Shown here: positions 15,244 through 24,145 of the stretch, one piece after another
Layout: each line of letters begins with the position of its first letter
Position numbering within the stretch: position 1 is the first letter of the stretch
Assembly: GCA_964604165.1 (NCBI GenBank)
Contig: CAZRYF010000008.1
Span: forward strand, 62,001 to 126,000
Length of the DNA: 64,000 nt
From: JAYZDK01 sp964604165
GTDB taxonomy: Bacteria > Myxococcota_A > UBA796 > CAJQPC01
Direction: 5' to 3'
Position numbers and translations under genes: made by a program
Notes under the pieces: generated by a model
Database searches by the model: none
Seen by the model: the letters and a program-made list of their open reading frames with translations, nothing else
Told to the model about the DNA's origin: nothing

Positions 15244-16767
15244 CTACTGCACTCGCCAGGTCCTCCGATCAATGATCCGCGCGTTGCCGTCGGTGTCCTC
15301 CGCCCGAATCTCGATCTTGTGATCACAGCCGGCCTGCCACCCGAGCTGCGCCAAGGAGAGATCTCCTGTGAAGCCCACGGCGCTGCAGTTGGGGTATCCG
15401 GGCCAGGCCGTGCAGACGTCCGGTCGCTCGCTCCCGTAGGCCAGGGGAACCGTGAGCCAGTCATCCAGGATGGCATCCACCTTGGCGATCCCGCGGTTGT
15501 CCTGGGCCCAGCCGGAAATGGAGAGGGTGGGGCCCGGCACCTCCCCGACCGGGGCATCCAGGACACCAAAAGGCGCGAGGTTCGCCAGCAGCCAGTCCGC
15601 CTCGCTCTTCACGGTCGAGAAGCTGCCCAGGATCAGGTAGGCGCGAGCATGGACCGTGTCGTGGGCAGCGAGGCCGAACTCGAAGAGCGCCCGGACGTTG
15701 TTGAAGGGAAGGCTGCGGTTCTGCCAGCCCTGGAACTCGGTCAGCCCGTTCTCGTACAAGATGCCCACCCCGTAGTCACCGCTGTCGTTCTGCAGGCTCA
15801 CCCAGGGGGCCGGGCTGGTGAATTCCTTCATGAAGAAACCGTCGTTTGCGGGCTCGTTGATCTCCACCTGTGCGCCGCTGGCGTCCAGCAGGCGCCAGAG
15901 GTCGGGTCCATTCTGGCCGTTTGCTGAGTAGAGCGTGGGCATCTCCTGCCGGGTCGCTGCATGGTCCAGGCCGCCTTCTTCCTGCACCTTGTAGGTCAAC
16001 TCCACCACGTGGGTGCGCACAAACCGCGCCGTCTGGGTGACCCGCACATCCGAGGGTTGGGTCCAGGTGACCCCGTCTGTGCACCCATCGCTCGCACACT
16101 CGGTCTTGTTCCAGTCCGGGTTCCACTGAAGCGGAATGGTCTCCGTCTCCAAGCGGCCGGCCGCGTGGTTCGTCCCCTGCATCCCCGACCCCTCGCCGCA
16201 GCGGTTGCCCCCCTGCACCGGATTCCATCCCAGGTAGCGAATGGAGTTTCCACAGACGGTCCCACCGCTTTGGCAGGAGGCATTGTGGGCACAGCCCTGC
16301 ATCAAGCGGTCCGGGTCGTACAGGGCGAATTGCACCTCGCGGCCGGGGTCGTTGGCGTCAATGGTGTTGGTGCCGTTTGTGCCGGACCTGCCGTCGTCCA
16401 GCCCGAAGAACACCACCGTCCCTCCCCAGTTCTGGCGAATGCCGATCTTGAGGGTCTCCGTGTCGTCGTACAGGTAGTCGTCGGTGAAGCCCGTGGAGGT
16501 GTCCTGCTCGACCCTCCCGGACTGCCCCGCCAGAGGTTGGGGACGCGCCGCTTCGACCGAGGGGTAGGGACAAGCCGTCGCCGTGTCATGCATTCCGGGG
16601 GGCTCGTCATACTGGGGAAGAGAGGTGTCCTCCGTGTCTGCCTTCTCGCCCTCCTGAGTGTCGTTCGGTTTCGGCGCCTCCCCAGTCTCCAGGGTGTCTG
16701 TCGCCCCTTTGAAGAACCCACACCCCCCAAGGGTGAGCCAGAACAAAAGCACCAGAGAGTGCCTCAC
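15244..16767 (-). CDS. Large lipoprotein coupled to the Mla operon
   Basis: A 507-residue lipoprotein starting MRHSLVLLFWLTLGGC (GTG start). The GTG overlaps the TGA of the MCE gene (GTGA), so it is the last gene of the lipid-transport operon. The linker is Thr/Glu/Asp-rich (TDTLETGEAPKPNDTQEGEKAD). The mature part is a large beta-rich domain with about eight Cys, conserved-looking Gly/Trp patches (IRQNWGGTVVFFGLDDGR, GNSIRYLGWNPVQGG, SPAPWVSLQNDSGDYGVG) and a C-terminal domain that resembles an Ig-like metal-binding module (WAQDNRGIAKVDAILDDW). Some stretches recall carbohydrate-active beta-sandwich proteins. I do not recognise the family. Position suggests an outer-membrane or periplasmic partner of the MCE system. 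Confidence 0.75.
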   Translation of the reverse strand: MRHSLVLLFWLTLGGCGFFKGATDTLETGEAPKPNDTQEGEKADTEDTSLPQYDEPPGMHDTATACPYPSVEAARPQPLAGQSGRVEQDTSTGFTDDYLYDDTETLKIGIRQNWGGTVVFFGLDDGRSGTNGTNTIDANDPGREVQFALYDPDRLMQGCAHNASCQSGGTVCGNSIRYLGWNPVQGGNRCGEGSGMQGTNHAAGRLETETIPLQWNPDWNKTECASDGCTDGVTWTQPSDVRVTQTARFVRTHVVELTYKVQEEGGLDHAATRQEMPTLYSANGQNGPDLWRLLDASGAQVEINEPANDGFFMKEFTSPAPWVSLQNDSGDYGVGILYENGLTEFQGWQNRSLPFNNVRALFEFGLAAHDTVHARAYLILGSFSTVKSEADWLLANLAPFGVLDAPVGEVPGPTLSISGWAQDNRGIAKVDAILDDWLTVPLAYGSERPDVCTAWPGYPNCSAVGFTGDLSLAQLGWQAGCDHKIEIRAEDTDGNARIIDRRTWRVQ

Positions 16768-17714
16768 TCGCCTTGGTCCACCACGCCCCCGGGGGGAAGC
16801 GTGCGCACCTCGCTCGGCCGCATTCGCACCAGGATGCCCTCCTCCCGCAGCAGGCGCCGCAGCTCCCACTTGTCGATCTCCTCCAGGTTTTGCAGGACCC
16901 GCTCCACGAGCTCATGGCTTTCATCCATGGCATCGATCAAGGCACGGGCGTCGTTCACGGCGGCCCGTGCATCATTCAGCAGCATGGGAAGGGTGTTCGC
17001 AGCACCGGGGAGCTCCCCGGAGGCTATCTCCACATCCCCAAGCACCCGGTCCAGACGCACTGCGATGTCATCCGCGTGCACCCCCAGGCTGGCAATCGAT
17101 TGAATCGCCCCTGCCGCTTCTGACGCGATCCCGTCGGCGGATCCGGCCATTCGCTTCAGCTCGCCGAGAAGCTCCTCCGCATCCTGGAACATACGGGACA
17201 AACGCTCCGGGTCTTCCTCAAACGCCTTGGAAACGCTCTCCGCCGCTGCGGTCAGCGGCTCCATGTCAAAGCTCTCCAGCACGGGCCCAAGCTTGGCCAG
17301 CAGCTGGTCGATCTCCACCTGTCCCAAGGTGTTGCCAATGACGGCGCCGTCTTCCAGCAGCACCGCATCCGTGCTTCCGGGCAGCAGCGCCATGTACTTC
17401 TCCCCCAAGAGTGAACGGGCCCGGAGCACCACGGTCACGTCCTCACGAATCTGGGCCGACGCATCCAGGGACATCCCCACCCGTGCCCGGTCAAAATCCA
17501 CCTTCAAATAGTTCACCCGGCCCACTTCGACCCCGGCCACGGTGACCGATGCGCCCGTGTTCAGGCCGGCCACATCGTCGAACAGCGCCTCCACCTCTAC
17601 CTGGTCCTCCAGCCCCGACCAGGTGCCGATCTTAAGGGAGATCCAAGCAGCCAGGCCCAGGGCCACCAAGAGCATGGCCCCGACAGCGACTTCATGGCGG
17701 TGGTTGCGATGCAC
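16764..17714 (-). CDS. mlaD: MCE-domain substrate-binding protein (MlaD-like)
   Basis: A 316-residue protein with one N-terminal transmembrane helix (MLLVALGLAAWISLKIG) and one MCE domain (about residues 35-115: VEALFDDVAGLNTGASVTVAGVEVGRV, then LLGEKYMALLPGS). The remaining 200 residues are helical and probably form the needle or coiled-coil that spans the periplasm. It binds phospholipid for the MlaEF transporter. The GTG start is at 17714, 11 bp after mlaF, with AGGA upstream; the longer frame to 17879 runs over mlaF. The stop overlaps the lipoprotein start. This form, with a long helical tail, is longer than E. coli MlaD (about 180 residues). Confidence 0.9.
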   Translation of the reverse strand: MHRNHRHEVAVGAMLLVALGLAAWISLKIGTWSGLEDQVEVEALFDDVAGLNTGASVTVAGVEVGRVNYLKVDFDRARVGMSLDASAQIREDVTVVLRARSLLGEKYMALLPGSTDAVLLEDGAVIGNTLGQVEIDQLLAKLGPVLESFDMEPLTAAAESVSKAFEEDPERLSRMFQDAEELLGELKRMAGSADGIASEAAGAIQSIASLGVHADDIAVRLDRVLGDVEIASGELPGAANTLPMLLNDARAAVNDARALIDAMDESHELVERVLQNLEEIDKWELRRLLREEGILVRMRPSEVRTLPPGGVVDQGE

Positions 17715-17725
17715 GGTGGTTGGTC

Positions 17726-18499
17726 CTAGGCCCGAGGGAGTCGGTGGGAAGAAGAAGGGTGGGTGGGAAGTTCGACATTTCGCTGGAGGAACCGCCGGAC
17801 CATGGGGTGCTCGCTGTGCACCACCTCGTCCCGTGTTCCCCAGGCGATGAGTTTCCCCCCGTACAGCATCCCGATACAATCCGCCACGTTCAGGGTACCC
17901 ACGATGTCGTGGGAAATCACCAGAAAGGTGATGCCCAGCACCTCCTGCATGTGGCCGATCAGCGCATCAATGGAGTCTGACGTGATGGGATCCAGCCCTG
18001 AGTTCGGCTCGTCAAAGAGCACCACCTCCGGCTGGGTGACAATGGCCCGGGCCAGTCCCACCCGCTTTCGTTGACCCCCCGAGAGATCGGACACCGCTCG
18101 AGTCGAAAAGCCGGGCAGTTCCACCTGTTCCAAGACCTCCTCGACACGCGCAGTGCGATCCGCGGCCGGCATGTCCAGGCGGTGGTGGAGAAGAGGAAAA
18201 GCGATGTTCTCGCCCACCGTCATGGAGTCAAAGAGGGCACCGTCCTGAAAGAGCATCCCCATGCGCCGGCGGACACTGGCCATCTCCCTTGGCGATGCGC
18301 TCGCCATGTCTGTGCCCAACACCAGAACGCGGCCCTCATCCGGCTTCAACAACCCCACCAGGTGCTTGAGAAGCACCGATTTTCCCGTTCCCGAGGGCCC
18401 GACAATGGCGGTGGTCTTTCCCATGGGAAAACGCACGCTCACATCGTCAAGTACGACGTACTCGCCAAACGACTTCGTCACATTCTCCAGCGCGATCAT
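17726..18499 (-). CDS. mlaF: MlaF-like ABC transporter ATP-binding protein
   Basis: A 257-residue ATPase of the MlaFEDB lipid transporter. Walker A is GPSGTGKS, the Q-loop lies in MLFQDGALFDSMTV, the signature is LSGGQRKR, Walker B is VVLFDEPNSGLDP, and the switch His is in VISHDI. FDSMTVGENIAFPL is typical of the MlaF/Ttg2A group. It sits 11 bp after the permease and 11 bp before the MCE gene. The C-terminal tail (RNVELPTHPSSSHRLPRA) is short and basic. No MlaB-type STAS protein is present nearby. Confidence 0.94.
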   Translation of the reverse strand: MIALENVTKSFGEYVVLDDVSVRFPMGKTTAIVGPSGTGKSVLLKHLVGLLKPDEGRVLVLGTDMASASPREMASVRRRMGMLFQDGALFDSMTVGENIAFPLLHHRLDMPAADRTARVEEVLEQVELPGFSTRAVSDLSGGQRKRVGLARAIVTQPEVVLFDEPNSGLDPITSDSIDALIGHMQEVLGITFLVISHDIVGTLNVADCIGMLYGGKLIAWGTRDEVVHSEHPMVRRFLQRNVELPTHPSSSHRLPRA

Positions 18500-18510
18500 C
18501 AGCTCTTATC

Positions 18511-19248
18511 TTATCCGTAAACCATTTCGGAGAGGACGTAGTTCAGGACAAGGCAGCTTATGGCCGAGAGCACCACCGCGTGGTTGGTGGCCAGCCCGAC
18601 CCCTTCCGGCCCCGGTTTGCTGTAGAAGCCGCAGTAGCAGGAAATCAAGCAGATGACGGAGCCAAAGAACATGGACTTCATGGCGCCAAAGAACAACTCG
18701 GTCTGGCTGATGGTGTCCAGCACGTTTTGGGTGAACTGTGGGCCGTTCAGACCCAGCTGAAACACGGCCACGGCCCAGGCGCTCGCCACCATACCGGCCA
18801 TGGCAATGTAGGTCAGGGCGGGCAGCACGAGCACAATACCAAGAAGCCTCGGGGTGACCAGGTACCAGTGGGGGCTCACCGCCATGACCTCCAGGGCGTC
18901 GATTTCCTCCCGAATCCGCATCACCGCAATCTGGGAGGCCATTTCCGTTCCAGCCTTTGCGGCCACCATGGAGCCAGCGATAATCGGAGCCAGCTCTCGA
19001 ATGCCCGCCAACCCGACAAACATACCTACCAGGTGACTCCCCCCCAGTGTCTGGAAGGCGAGATAGCCCTGAAGCGCGAGGTTGGTCCCCACGAAGCAGG
19101 CGATCACGAAGAGGATGGGCAGGGACCGGACCCCAATCTTGTAGGCTTCTTCCATGCTTCGAACAAGGGGCGGCGGCCGGCGCCAGGCGGCCCGGAGAAA
19201 GTCCACCGTGAACCAGGAAAACCGCCCCATGGCAAAGAGAGGTCTCAC
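18511..19248 (-). CDS. mlaE: MlaE-like ABC transporter permease (second of two)
   Basis: A 245-residue permease of the MlaE/YrbE family with about six membrane segments. Core motifs are FVGTNLALQGYLAFQTLG, IRELAPIIAGSMVAAKAGTEMASQIAVMRI, and EEIDALEVMAVSPHWYLVTPRLLG, the standard coupling region with MlaF. It overlaps the preceding permease gene by 4 bp. It is paralogous to that gene but only distantly; each lacks nothing obvious, so they may form a heterodimer as in actinobacterial mce systems rather than the homodimer of E. coli MlaE. Confidence 0.92.
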   Translation of the reverse strand: MRPLFAMGRFSWFTVDFLRAAWRRPPPLVRSMEEAYKIGVRSLPILFVIACFVGTNLALQGYLAFQTLGGSHLVGMFVGLAGIRELAPIIAGSMVAAKAGTEMASQIAVMRIREEIDALEVMAVSPHWYLVTPRLLGIVLVLPALTYIAMAGMVASAWAVAVFQLGLNGPQFTQNVLDTISQTELFFGAMKSMFFGSVICLISCYCGFYSKPGPEGVGLATNHAVVLSAISCLVLNYVLSEMVYG

Positions 19249-19991
19249 GAGATGGTCCCGAACAGAGCGGAGGTCAGGAAATAGTTTGCGGTGATGAACA
19301 GCAGGGTGCTCCGAACCACGGTCTGGTTGACGGCGCGTCCGACACCCGCGGCACCGCCCGTGGTGTGAAAGCCCATGTAGGCCGCCACCAGCCCGATGAT
19401 CATCCCAAATACTGTGGTCTTGATCCCGGCGGCCAGGAGATCAAAGGGCATGGTGAAGCTGAACAGCTGGGACAGAAATACCCCACCGTTCTCCCCCTTC
19501 AGGACCACCGCGGTGACAAACGCCCCCGCCAGTCCTGTCACGGTGCCAAAGAGGTTCAACACCGGACAGGCGATGGTCATGGCCAGCACCCGGGGCACCA
19601 CGTGGACCGAGATGGAGTCGATGCCCATGACCTCCGTGGCGTCCAGCTCGTCCTTGATGCGCATTGCCCCCAATTCCGCTGCGCAGGCGCTGCCGCCCTG
19701 GGCCGCCACAAGCACGCTCGCCAACACCGGGGAGAGTTCCCGAATGATGGCCACGCTGGCCAATGACGCCAGGAGCCTCTGGGCTCCATAGCTCTCGAAG
19801 ATCACCAGCCCTTGCAGGGCAATGACCATTCCAAAAGGAAACACCATGGCGGCCACGGGCAACAGACAGCGGATCAACACCTGGGAGAGGTGTCGAACGA
19901 GGTCCTGCAAGCTGAAGCGGCCCGCCAGCGCACGTTGACCGACCTGTCCGCAGAAGAGGACGAATTGACCGATGTGCCTCAAGGTCTCCAC
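19245..19991 (-). CDS. MlaE-like ABC transporter permease (first of two)
   Basis: A 248-residue MlaE/YrbE-family permease. Motifs: PFGMVIALQGLVIFESYG, IRELSPVLASVLVAAQGGSA, and KDELDATEVMGIDSISVHVVPRVLA. About six membrane segments. It starts 4 bp after the small secreted-protein gene and overlaps the second permease by 4 bp, so both permeases are made together. The pair of adjacent, dissimilar permeases is the layout of YrbEA/YrbEB in mce operons. Which of the two is the orthologue of the single proteobacterial MlaE cannot be said by eye. Confidence 0.9.
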   Translation of the reverse strand: METLRHIGQFVLFCGQVGQRALAGRFSLQDLVRHLSQVLIRCLLPVAAMVFPFGMVIALQGLVIFESYGAQRLLASLASVAIIRELSPVLASVLVAAQGGSACAAELGAMRIKDELDATEVMGIDSISVHVVPRVLAMTIACPVLNLFGTVTGLAGAFVTAVVLKGENGGVFLSQLFSFTMPFDLLAAGIKTTVFGMIIGLVAAYMGFHTTGGAAGVGRAVNQTVVRSTLLFITANYFLTSALFGTIS

Positions 19992-19995
19992 GGGC

Positions 19996-20535
19996 TCAAC
20001 GACCCGAGGCAGAGGAGGGAGAAGAAACCTGTGCAGGCATGGCCCAGACCGTCACGCCCAGGATCTCCCCAATCTTCCAGACCGCAACGATCTCCACTCC
20101 CGGCGCGGGCCCCACGTCGCCCATCCAGGCCTGGCAGGGCGTCACGCCCACCGGTAGCTGGGCAAGGGCAGGGGGCTGGTCCACCGGGAGAAACGTGGCC
20201 AGCGTTGCAGGAACCGGGTCGGATTGCAGCACCTTCAACACCAAGGTGCCGTGCTCGCTCTCTGCAAGGAGAGGACCGGCACATTCGGCGCCGAGGGGGA
20301 CCCAAGAAACCCTGTCCTCAGGGAGCACCACAGGCGCATGAGACTCCAGGGGCCGGCTTCCCGGGCGGCCCACCTCGTCTGGGCTTCCAACCACGAGAGC
20401 CCCGTCCGCTACCCAAACACCCCCGCCCTCCGCCGCGGCCTCGGCGAGGACTCGCAGCACGCCACCGGCTTGGGCGGTGACCGGGCAAAGAAGGGTCGCC
20501 AAGGCCACAACCAAGAGGCGAGGTGGGAGGATCAT
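19996..20535 (-). CDS. Small secreted protein heading the Mla operon, hypothetical
   Basis: A 179-residue protein with signal peptide MILPPRLLVVALATLLCPVTAQA. The mature part is Val/Pro/Gly-rich, probably all-beta, with two Cys (ECAGPL and TPCQAWMG) that could form a disulfide. No family recognised. It is the first gene of the operon that continues with two permeases, MlaF, MlaD and a lipoprotein, separated from the first permease by only 4 bp. A periplasmic accessory role in lipid transport is inference from position. It is divergent from the MBL gene across 66 bp. Confidence 0.65.
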   Translation of the reverse strand: MILPPRLLVVALATLLCPVTAQAGGVLRVLAEAAAEGGGVWVADGALVVGSPDEVGRPGSRPLESHAPVVLPEDRVSWVPLGAECAGPLLAESEHGTLVLKVLQSDPVPATLATFLPVDQPPALAQLPVGVTPCQAWMGDVGPAPGVEIVAVWKIGEILGVTVWAMPAQVSSPSSASGR

Positions 20536-20601
20536 GATTCGGGGTTATCCTGACCAGACCCCGCCTACGACACCCCACCTCCTTCTCGTCCTCCTCCTGC
20601 C

Positions 20602-21459
20602 TTGCTGCCGCTCTTCAAGCGTGAACTTGTGGTCGCCGTGCTGTCCTCCGGCAGCAAGGGGAATTGTACCTACGTGGGCGATGGCCACGCCGGGGTGCTG
20701 ATCGACTGTGGGCCATCCACAAAGCGCATTTTCTCTTTGATGGAGAGCGTCGGGCTGGGGGACGCCCCTGTGAACGGGGTGCTCGTGACCCATGAACACA
20801 GCGACCACATCGGTGCGGCCCGGATTCTGTCCAACAAGCTCAAAAAGCAGAGAGGCAAGACAGTGCCCTTCTACATGACCGAGGGCACACGCGCGGGGGC
20901 ATCCGAGAAGTGCATTCCTGAGGATGTGCGGGTCGTCCAGGCGGGACATGCCTTCGACGTGGGGCCGCTGCATGTCGATCCTTTTTCAGTGCCGCATGAC
21001 GTGCGAGACCCGGTGGCCTACCGGGTGGAAACGGAGCACTCGGCGGCTGCTGTGGTGACAGATCTTGGGCGACCGACCGAGCTGGTGGCCCGGAAGCTTC
21101 TGGATCTGGATGTGCTGGTCCTGGAGCACAACCACGACGTGAACATGCTGCTGGAGGGACCCTATCCCTGGGCTCTGAAACAACGCATTCGTTCCAACCA
21201 TGGTCACCTCTCCAACGAACAGGCCGGGGCGCTCCTTGAGAAAGGGGGAGGAGCGCGCTTGAAGCACCTCGTGCTCGCCCACCTCTCAGAGGAGAACAAC
21301 AGCCCGGAGCTGGCCGTGCGATCCGCGCGGAAGGCGCTCGGTGACTCCAGGGCCAAAATCCAGGTCGCCCGGCAGCTGCAGGCCCTGGCGCCCATGAGAG
21401 TGGCGGCGCCCTATCCTCCGAACTCAATCCCCACGGCCCGCGCCGCCTGCACCAGCTGA
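20602..21459 (+). CDS. MBL-fold metallo-hydrolase (YycJ/WalJ-like)
   Basis: A metallo-beta-lactamase-fold hydrolase of about 285 residues. The N-terminal strand ends SSGSKGNCTYV, the metal motif is THEHSDH (64-70), and the later ligands are in VPHDVRDP, VVTDLGRP and NHGHLSN, the set typical of the YycJ group of putative nucleases or phosphodiesterases. A TTG at 20602 opens the frame; a GTG at 20629 is also possible because homologues usually start just before the first strand. The last 49 bp overlap the convergent phosphofructokinase gene, so the C-terminal tail (PPNSIPTARAACTS) may be non-conserved. Substrate unknown. Confidence 0.85.
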   Translation: MLPLFKRELVVAVLSSGSKGNCTYVGDGHAGVLIDCGPSTKRIFSLMESVGLGDAPVNGVLVTHEHSDHIGAARILSNKLKKQRGKTVPFYMTEGTRAGASEKCIPEDVRVVQAGHAFDVGPLHVDPFSVPHDVRDPVAYRVETEHSAAAVVTDLGRPTELVARKLLDLDVLVLEHNHDVNMLLEGPYPWALKQRIRSNHGHLSNEQAGALLEKGGGARLKHLVLAHLSEENNSPELAVRSARKALGDSRAKIQVARQLQALAPMRVAAPYPPNSIPTARAACTS

Positions 21460-22487
21460 CCCTCCGGAGCCACGCCTCGATAGGCTGAAATGGACTCTGC
21501 GATGGGGACACCTACGATCTGCCCGTTCTGAAGAACGGCGATTTCTCCCCACTTGTCTTGTTCGACAAGCTCCACCGCGTGGACCCCAAGGCGGGTGGCG
21601 AGGATGCGGTCAAAAGCGATGGGTGAACCTCCCCGCTGGAGGTGCCCCAGGACTGTGACCCGAATGTCCACCTCCCGGCGCTCCACGATCTCCCGGGCCA
21701 GCATGGGCCCTGGTCCGCCGGCCCGGACCGACCCCTTGCCAAAGCTCTCCTTGTAGGACTCGGCCTCTCGTCCCACAGCCCGGGCCGCATCGGCCACAAC
21801 AATCAAGGTGTAGAGCTTGCCAATGGCGCGGCGTTGATCGATCTTCTCCACCAGGCGTTCGATGTCGTAGGGGATCTCAGGGATCACAATGCAGTGGGCG
21901 CCCCCGGCCAGTCCGGCGTGCAGGGCGATGTGGCCCGCATCCCGCCCCATGACCTGGAGAATCATGACCCGATCATGGCTCTCGGCGGTGGTGTGCAGAC
22001 GATCCAGCGCGTCGGTGGCCACGGCGACCGCTGAGTGAAAGCCGAACGTACAGTCTGTGGCTTCAATGTCGTTGTCGATGGTCTTGGGCACCCCCACGAC
22101 CGGGATCTCCCGCTCCCGCATCAAGCGCAGTCCGATGGCCTGGGTGCCGTCACCGCCCACGACCACCAGTCCCTCCAACCCCAGGGCGTGTACGGACCGG
22201 GCCACGAGACTTGATCGGTCCTCTTTGTCCGGTCCAAAGGCGAAGGGGTCCCCCTTGTTCGTGGTGCCCAGAATGGTCCCGCCGCGGGGAAGGATCCCCG
22301 TGATGGACTTCTGTGTGAGCTCCCGCACGCGACAGGGGGTCTCCATCAGGCCGTTGAAGGAGTCCTCGATGCCGAAGATTTCCCAGCCGAGGTTGGCAGC
22401 ACCGTGGCGCACCACCGCCCGAATGACCGCGTTGAGGCCCGGGGCATCGCCCCCCCCGGTCAGAATTCCGATGCGTCGCTTAGCCAT
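21411..22487 (-). CDS. pfkA: 6-phosphofructokinase
   Basis: A 358-residue PfkA-family enzyme that makes fructose 1,6-bisphosphate. The N-terminus RRIGILTGGGDAPGLN, catalytic PKTIDND (134-140), VMGRDAGHIALHAGL and GHLQRGGSP are all present. The donor-site residues are mixed: GGDGT (111-115) keeps the Gly expected for ATP use, but PKTIDND has the Lys that classical ATP enzymes (PGTIDND) replace by Gly and that PPi enzymes keep. This combination occurs in a mixed clade and is usually ATP-dependent. It follows the radical-SAM gene by 33 bp on the same strand. Donor specificity is the open point. Confidence 0.94.
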   Translation of the reverse strand: MAKRRIGILTGGGDAPGLNAVIRAVVRHGAANLGWEIFGIEDSFNGLMETPCRVRELTQKSITGILPRGGTILGTTNKGDPFAFGPDKEDRSSLVARSVHALGLEGLVVVGGDGTQAIGLRLMREREIPVVGVPKTIDNDIEATDCTFGFHSAVAVATDALDRLHTTAESHDRVMILQVMGRDAGHIALHAGLAGGAHCIVIPEIPYDIERLVEKIDQRRAIGKLYTLIVVADAARAVGREAESYKESFGKGSVRAGGPGPMLAREIVERREVDIRVTVLGHLQRGGSPIAFDRILATRLGVHAVELVEQDKWGEIAVLQNGQIVGVPIAESISAYRGVAPEGQLVQAARAVGIEFGG

Positions 22488-22520
22488 GTGAGTTCATCCT
22501 ACGCCAGGAGGGCCACTGCA

Positions 22521-23990
22521 CTAGATGTGGCTCCAGGGCCGAAGCTGCTCAAAGTCCTTGATGTGTCCCCAGATCGCCTTGGCGCCGCGGGCCATGTAGT
22601 CCAAATCCTCCAGGCTCTTCAGGTTGCGCAGCTGGTGGGCCAAGAAACGCGGGTGCATGTAGAGCTTGTAGAACTGCCCCGCCATGCGCACGACCTCTTC
22701 AGGGTCCATGTCGGTCAGGGTGCACACCGGTTCGGTCATGTCGTACCGCTCGTAGGCCTCCGGGTCGAACTGAATCCATCCGTTTCGGTGGCACAGGTCA
22801 AAAAGCGGCGTGCCCGGGTAGGGCATCACCACCGTGGCCTGCAGGTGGTGCGCATGGCCGTTGTACATCAGCTCCCTCGCCAGGCGCAGGGTCTCATAGG
22901 CGTCCTCCCGGGTCTCCCAGGGGTAGCCGACCATGAGGGTGAGGTGCGGCTGCAGCCCCGCAGCGCTGGCCATCTTGCAGCCTTCGACAATCTGCTGGCG
23001 GGTCAGGCCCTTGTCCAGGATGTCGATGGTGCGCTCACTGGCGGATTCAATGCCGAGAATCAGCTTGCGAAACCCCGCCCTCTTCATCAGGCGACAGTTC
23101 TCGGGGGTCAGGTAGTCAAAGCGGGAATTGCAATCAAAGATGATCTTCTTGGAGAGGCCCCGGTCGATCATCTGGTGACAGAGCCTCTCGAGCCACCTGC
23201 CCCGGGGGAGGGCGCCGGTGTCGTCGAAAATCTCCCGGGCACCGTAGACCTCGACCATGTGGACCATTTCGTCCACCAGGCGCGCCGGGGTCTGGGTGCG
23301 AAAGGTGGGGTAGGTGACGGTCCAGGAGCAGAAGGTGCAGGCCCCATAGGGGCAGTCCCGGCCGGCCATGGTCCAGAGAAACGGCACCCGCTTCTTCCAC
23401 TTCTCAAAATAGAGATGGGCCCGTGTCAGGTCTCGGTCGATGTAGGGAAGCTCGTCCAGGTTTCCCAGGTTCTTGTACGGCCCGGTGTCGGCGATGGTGC
23501 CATCGGCTTTTCGGTACCACACCCCTCCCGCCAGCTCGGTACCGTGCTGCAGGTGGTCGGTGAGGTTCTCCAGGGAGAAATCGTAGTCGCCGCCGGTGAA
23601 GGCAAAGTCCACTTGGGACTTTTCCATGGACTCCCCTGGAAGACCCGCGATGTGATCGCCGTAGATCACGATCTTCACCTGGGGAATTTCGGCCTTGATG
23701 CGGTCGATCAAGTCCCAGTGCTGTCGAATGACCGGGGCCTTTGTCTCCAGGGCGACAAGCTCAGGCTGAAAGTCTCGGAGGAGGGATAGCCACGTTGGAA
23801 AGTCCATCTTCTCGGCAATGGAATCGTTCCAACAGACGTCATGCCCCTTCTCTGCCAGCAGGGTGGCCGCCTGGGCCGGAATGCATGGGTAGAGGTAGCT
23901 CGGTGTGTGAAACCACTGGAATTGCCGGTTCTGGGTCAGCATGGGGCTGCCCTTTCCCTTTAGCGGTGGGTAGGTGATCATCACCCGCAC
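22521..23990 (-). CDS. B12-binding-type radical SAM protein
   Basis: A 489-residue enzyme. An N-terminal Rossmann-like domain of the cobalamin-binding type (ITYPPLKGKGSPMLT, AATLLAEKGHDVCW, VKIVIYGDHIAGLPG) precedes a radical-SAM TIM barrel. The cluster Cys are in CPYGACTFC (213, 218, 221), spaced Cx4Cx2C rather than the usual Cx3Cx2C. Later barrel pieces are IIFDCNSRFDYLTPENC, ILGIESASERTIDILDKG and LTLMVGYPWETREDAYETL. A C-terminal helical region follows. A GTG at 23990, six bases after GGAAG, is preferred; an ATG three codons later is possible. Product unknown; relatives perform methylations or ring formation in lipids and cofactors. It precedes pfkA on the same strand. Confidence 0.85.
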   Translation of the reverse strand: MRVMITYPPLKGKGSPMLTQNRQFQWFHTPSYLYPCIPAQAATLLAEKGHDVCWNDSIAEKMDFPTWLSLLRDFQPELVALETKAPVIRQHWDLIDRIKAEIPQVKIVIYGDHIAGLPGESMEKSQVDFAFTGGDYDFSLENLTDHLQHGTELAGGVWYRKADGTIADTGPYKNLGNLDELPYIDRDLTRAHLYFEKWKKRVPFLWTMAGRDCPYGACTFCSWTVTYPTFRTQTPARLVDEMVHMVEVYGAREIFDDTGALPRGRWLERLCHQMIDRGLSKKIIFDCNSRFDYLTPENCRLMKRAGFRKLILGIESASERTIDILDKGLTRQQIVEGCKMASAAGLQPHLTLMVGYPWETREDAYETLRLARELMYNGHAHHLQATVVMPYPGTPLFDLCHRNGWIQFDPEAYERYDMTEPVCTLTDMDPEEVVRMAGQFYKLYMHPRFLAHQLRNLKSLEDLDYMARGAKAIWGHIKDFEQLRPWSHI

Positions 23991-24145
23991 GGCGTTCTTC
24001 CTTGGTTGAATCGGGGCATTCCAGCATGGCCTGCCTGTGGAATGTCCACCGATTGTCCGGGTTGTGCAAGCGCCCGGGCCGGATTGTCGAGACCCTTGAG
24101 CCGGTCGGTTACGTTGGCGGCCGCCGAAAACCATGGGAGAACACC

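Noticed and set aside
14791..15927. 378-codon plus-strand frame
   Set aside because: It spans two genes' ends and the 278-bp element; composition is that of a shadow frame.
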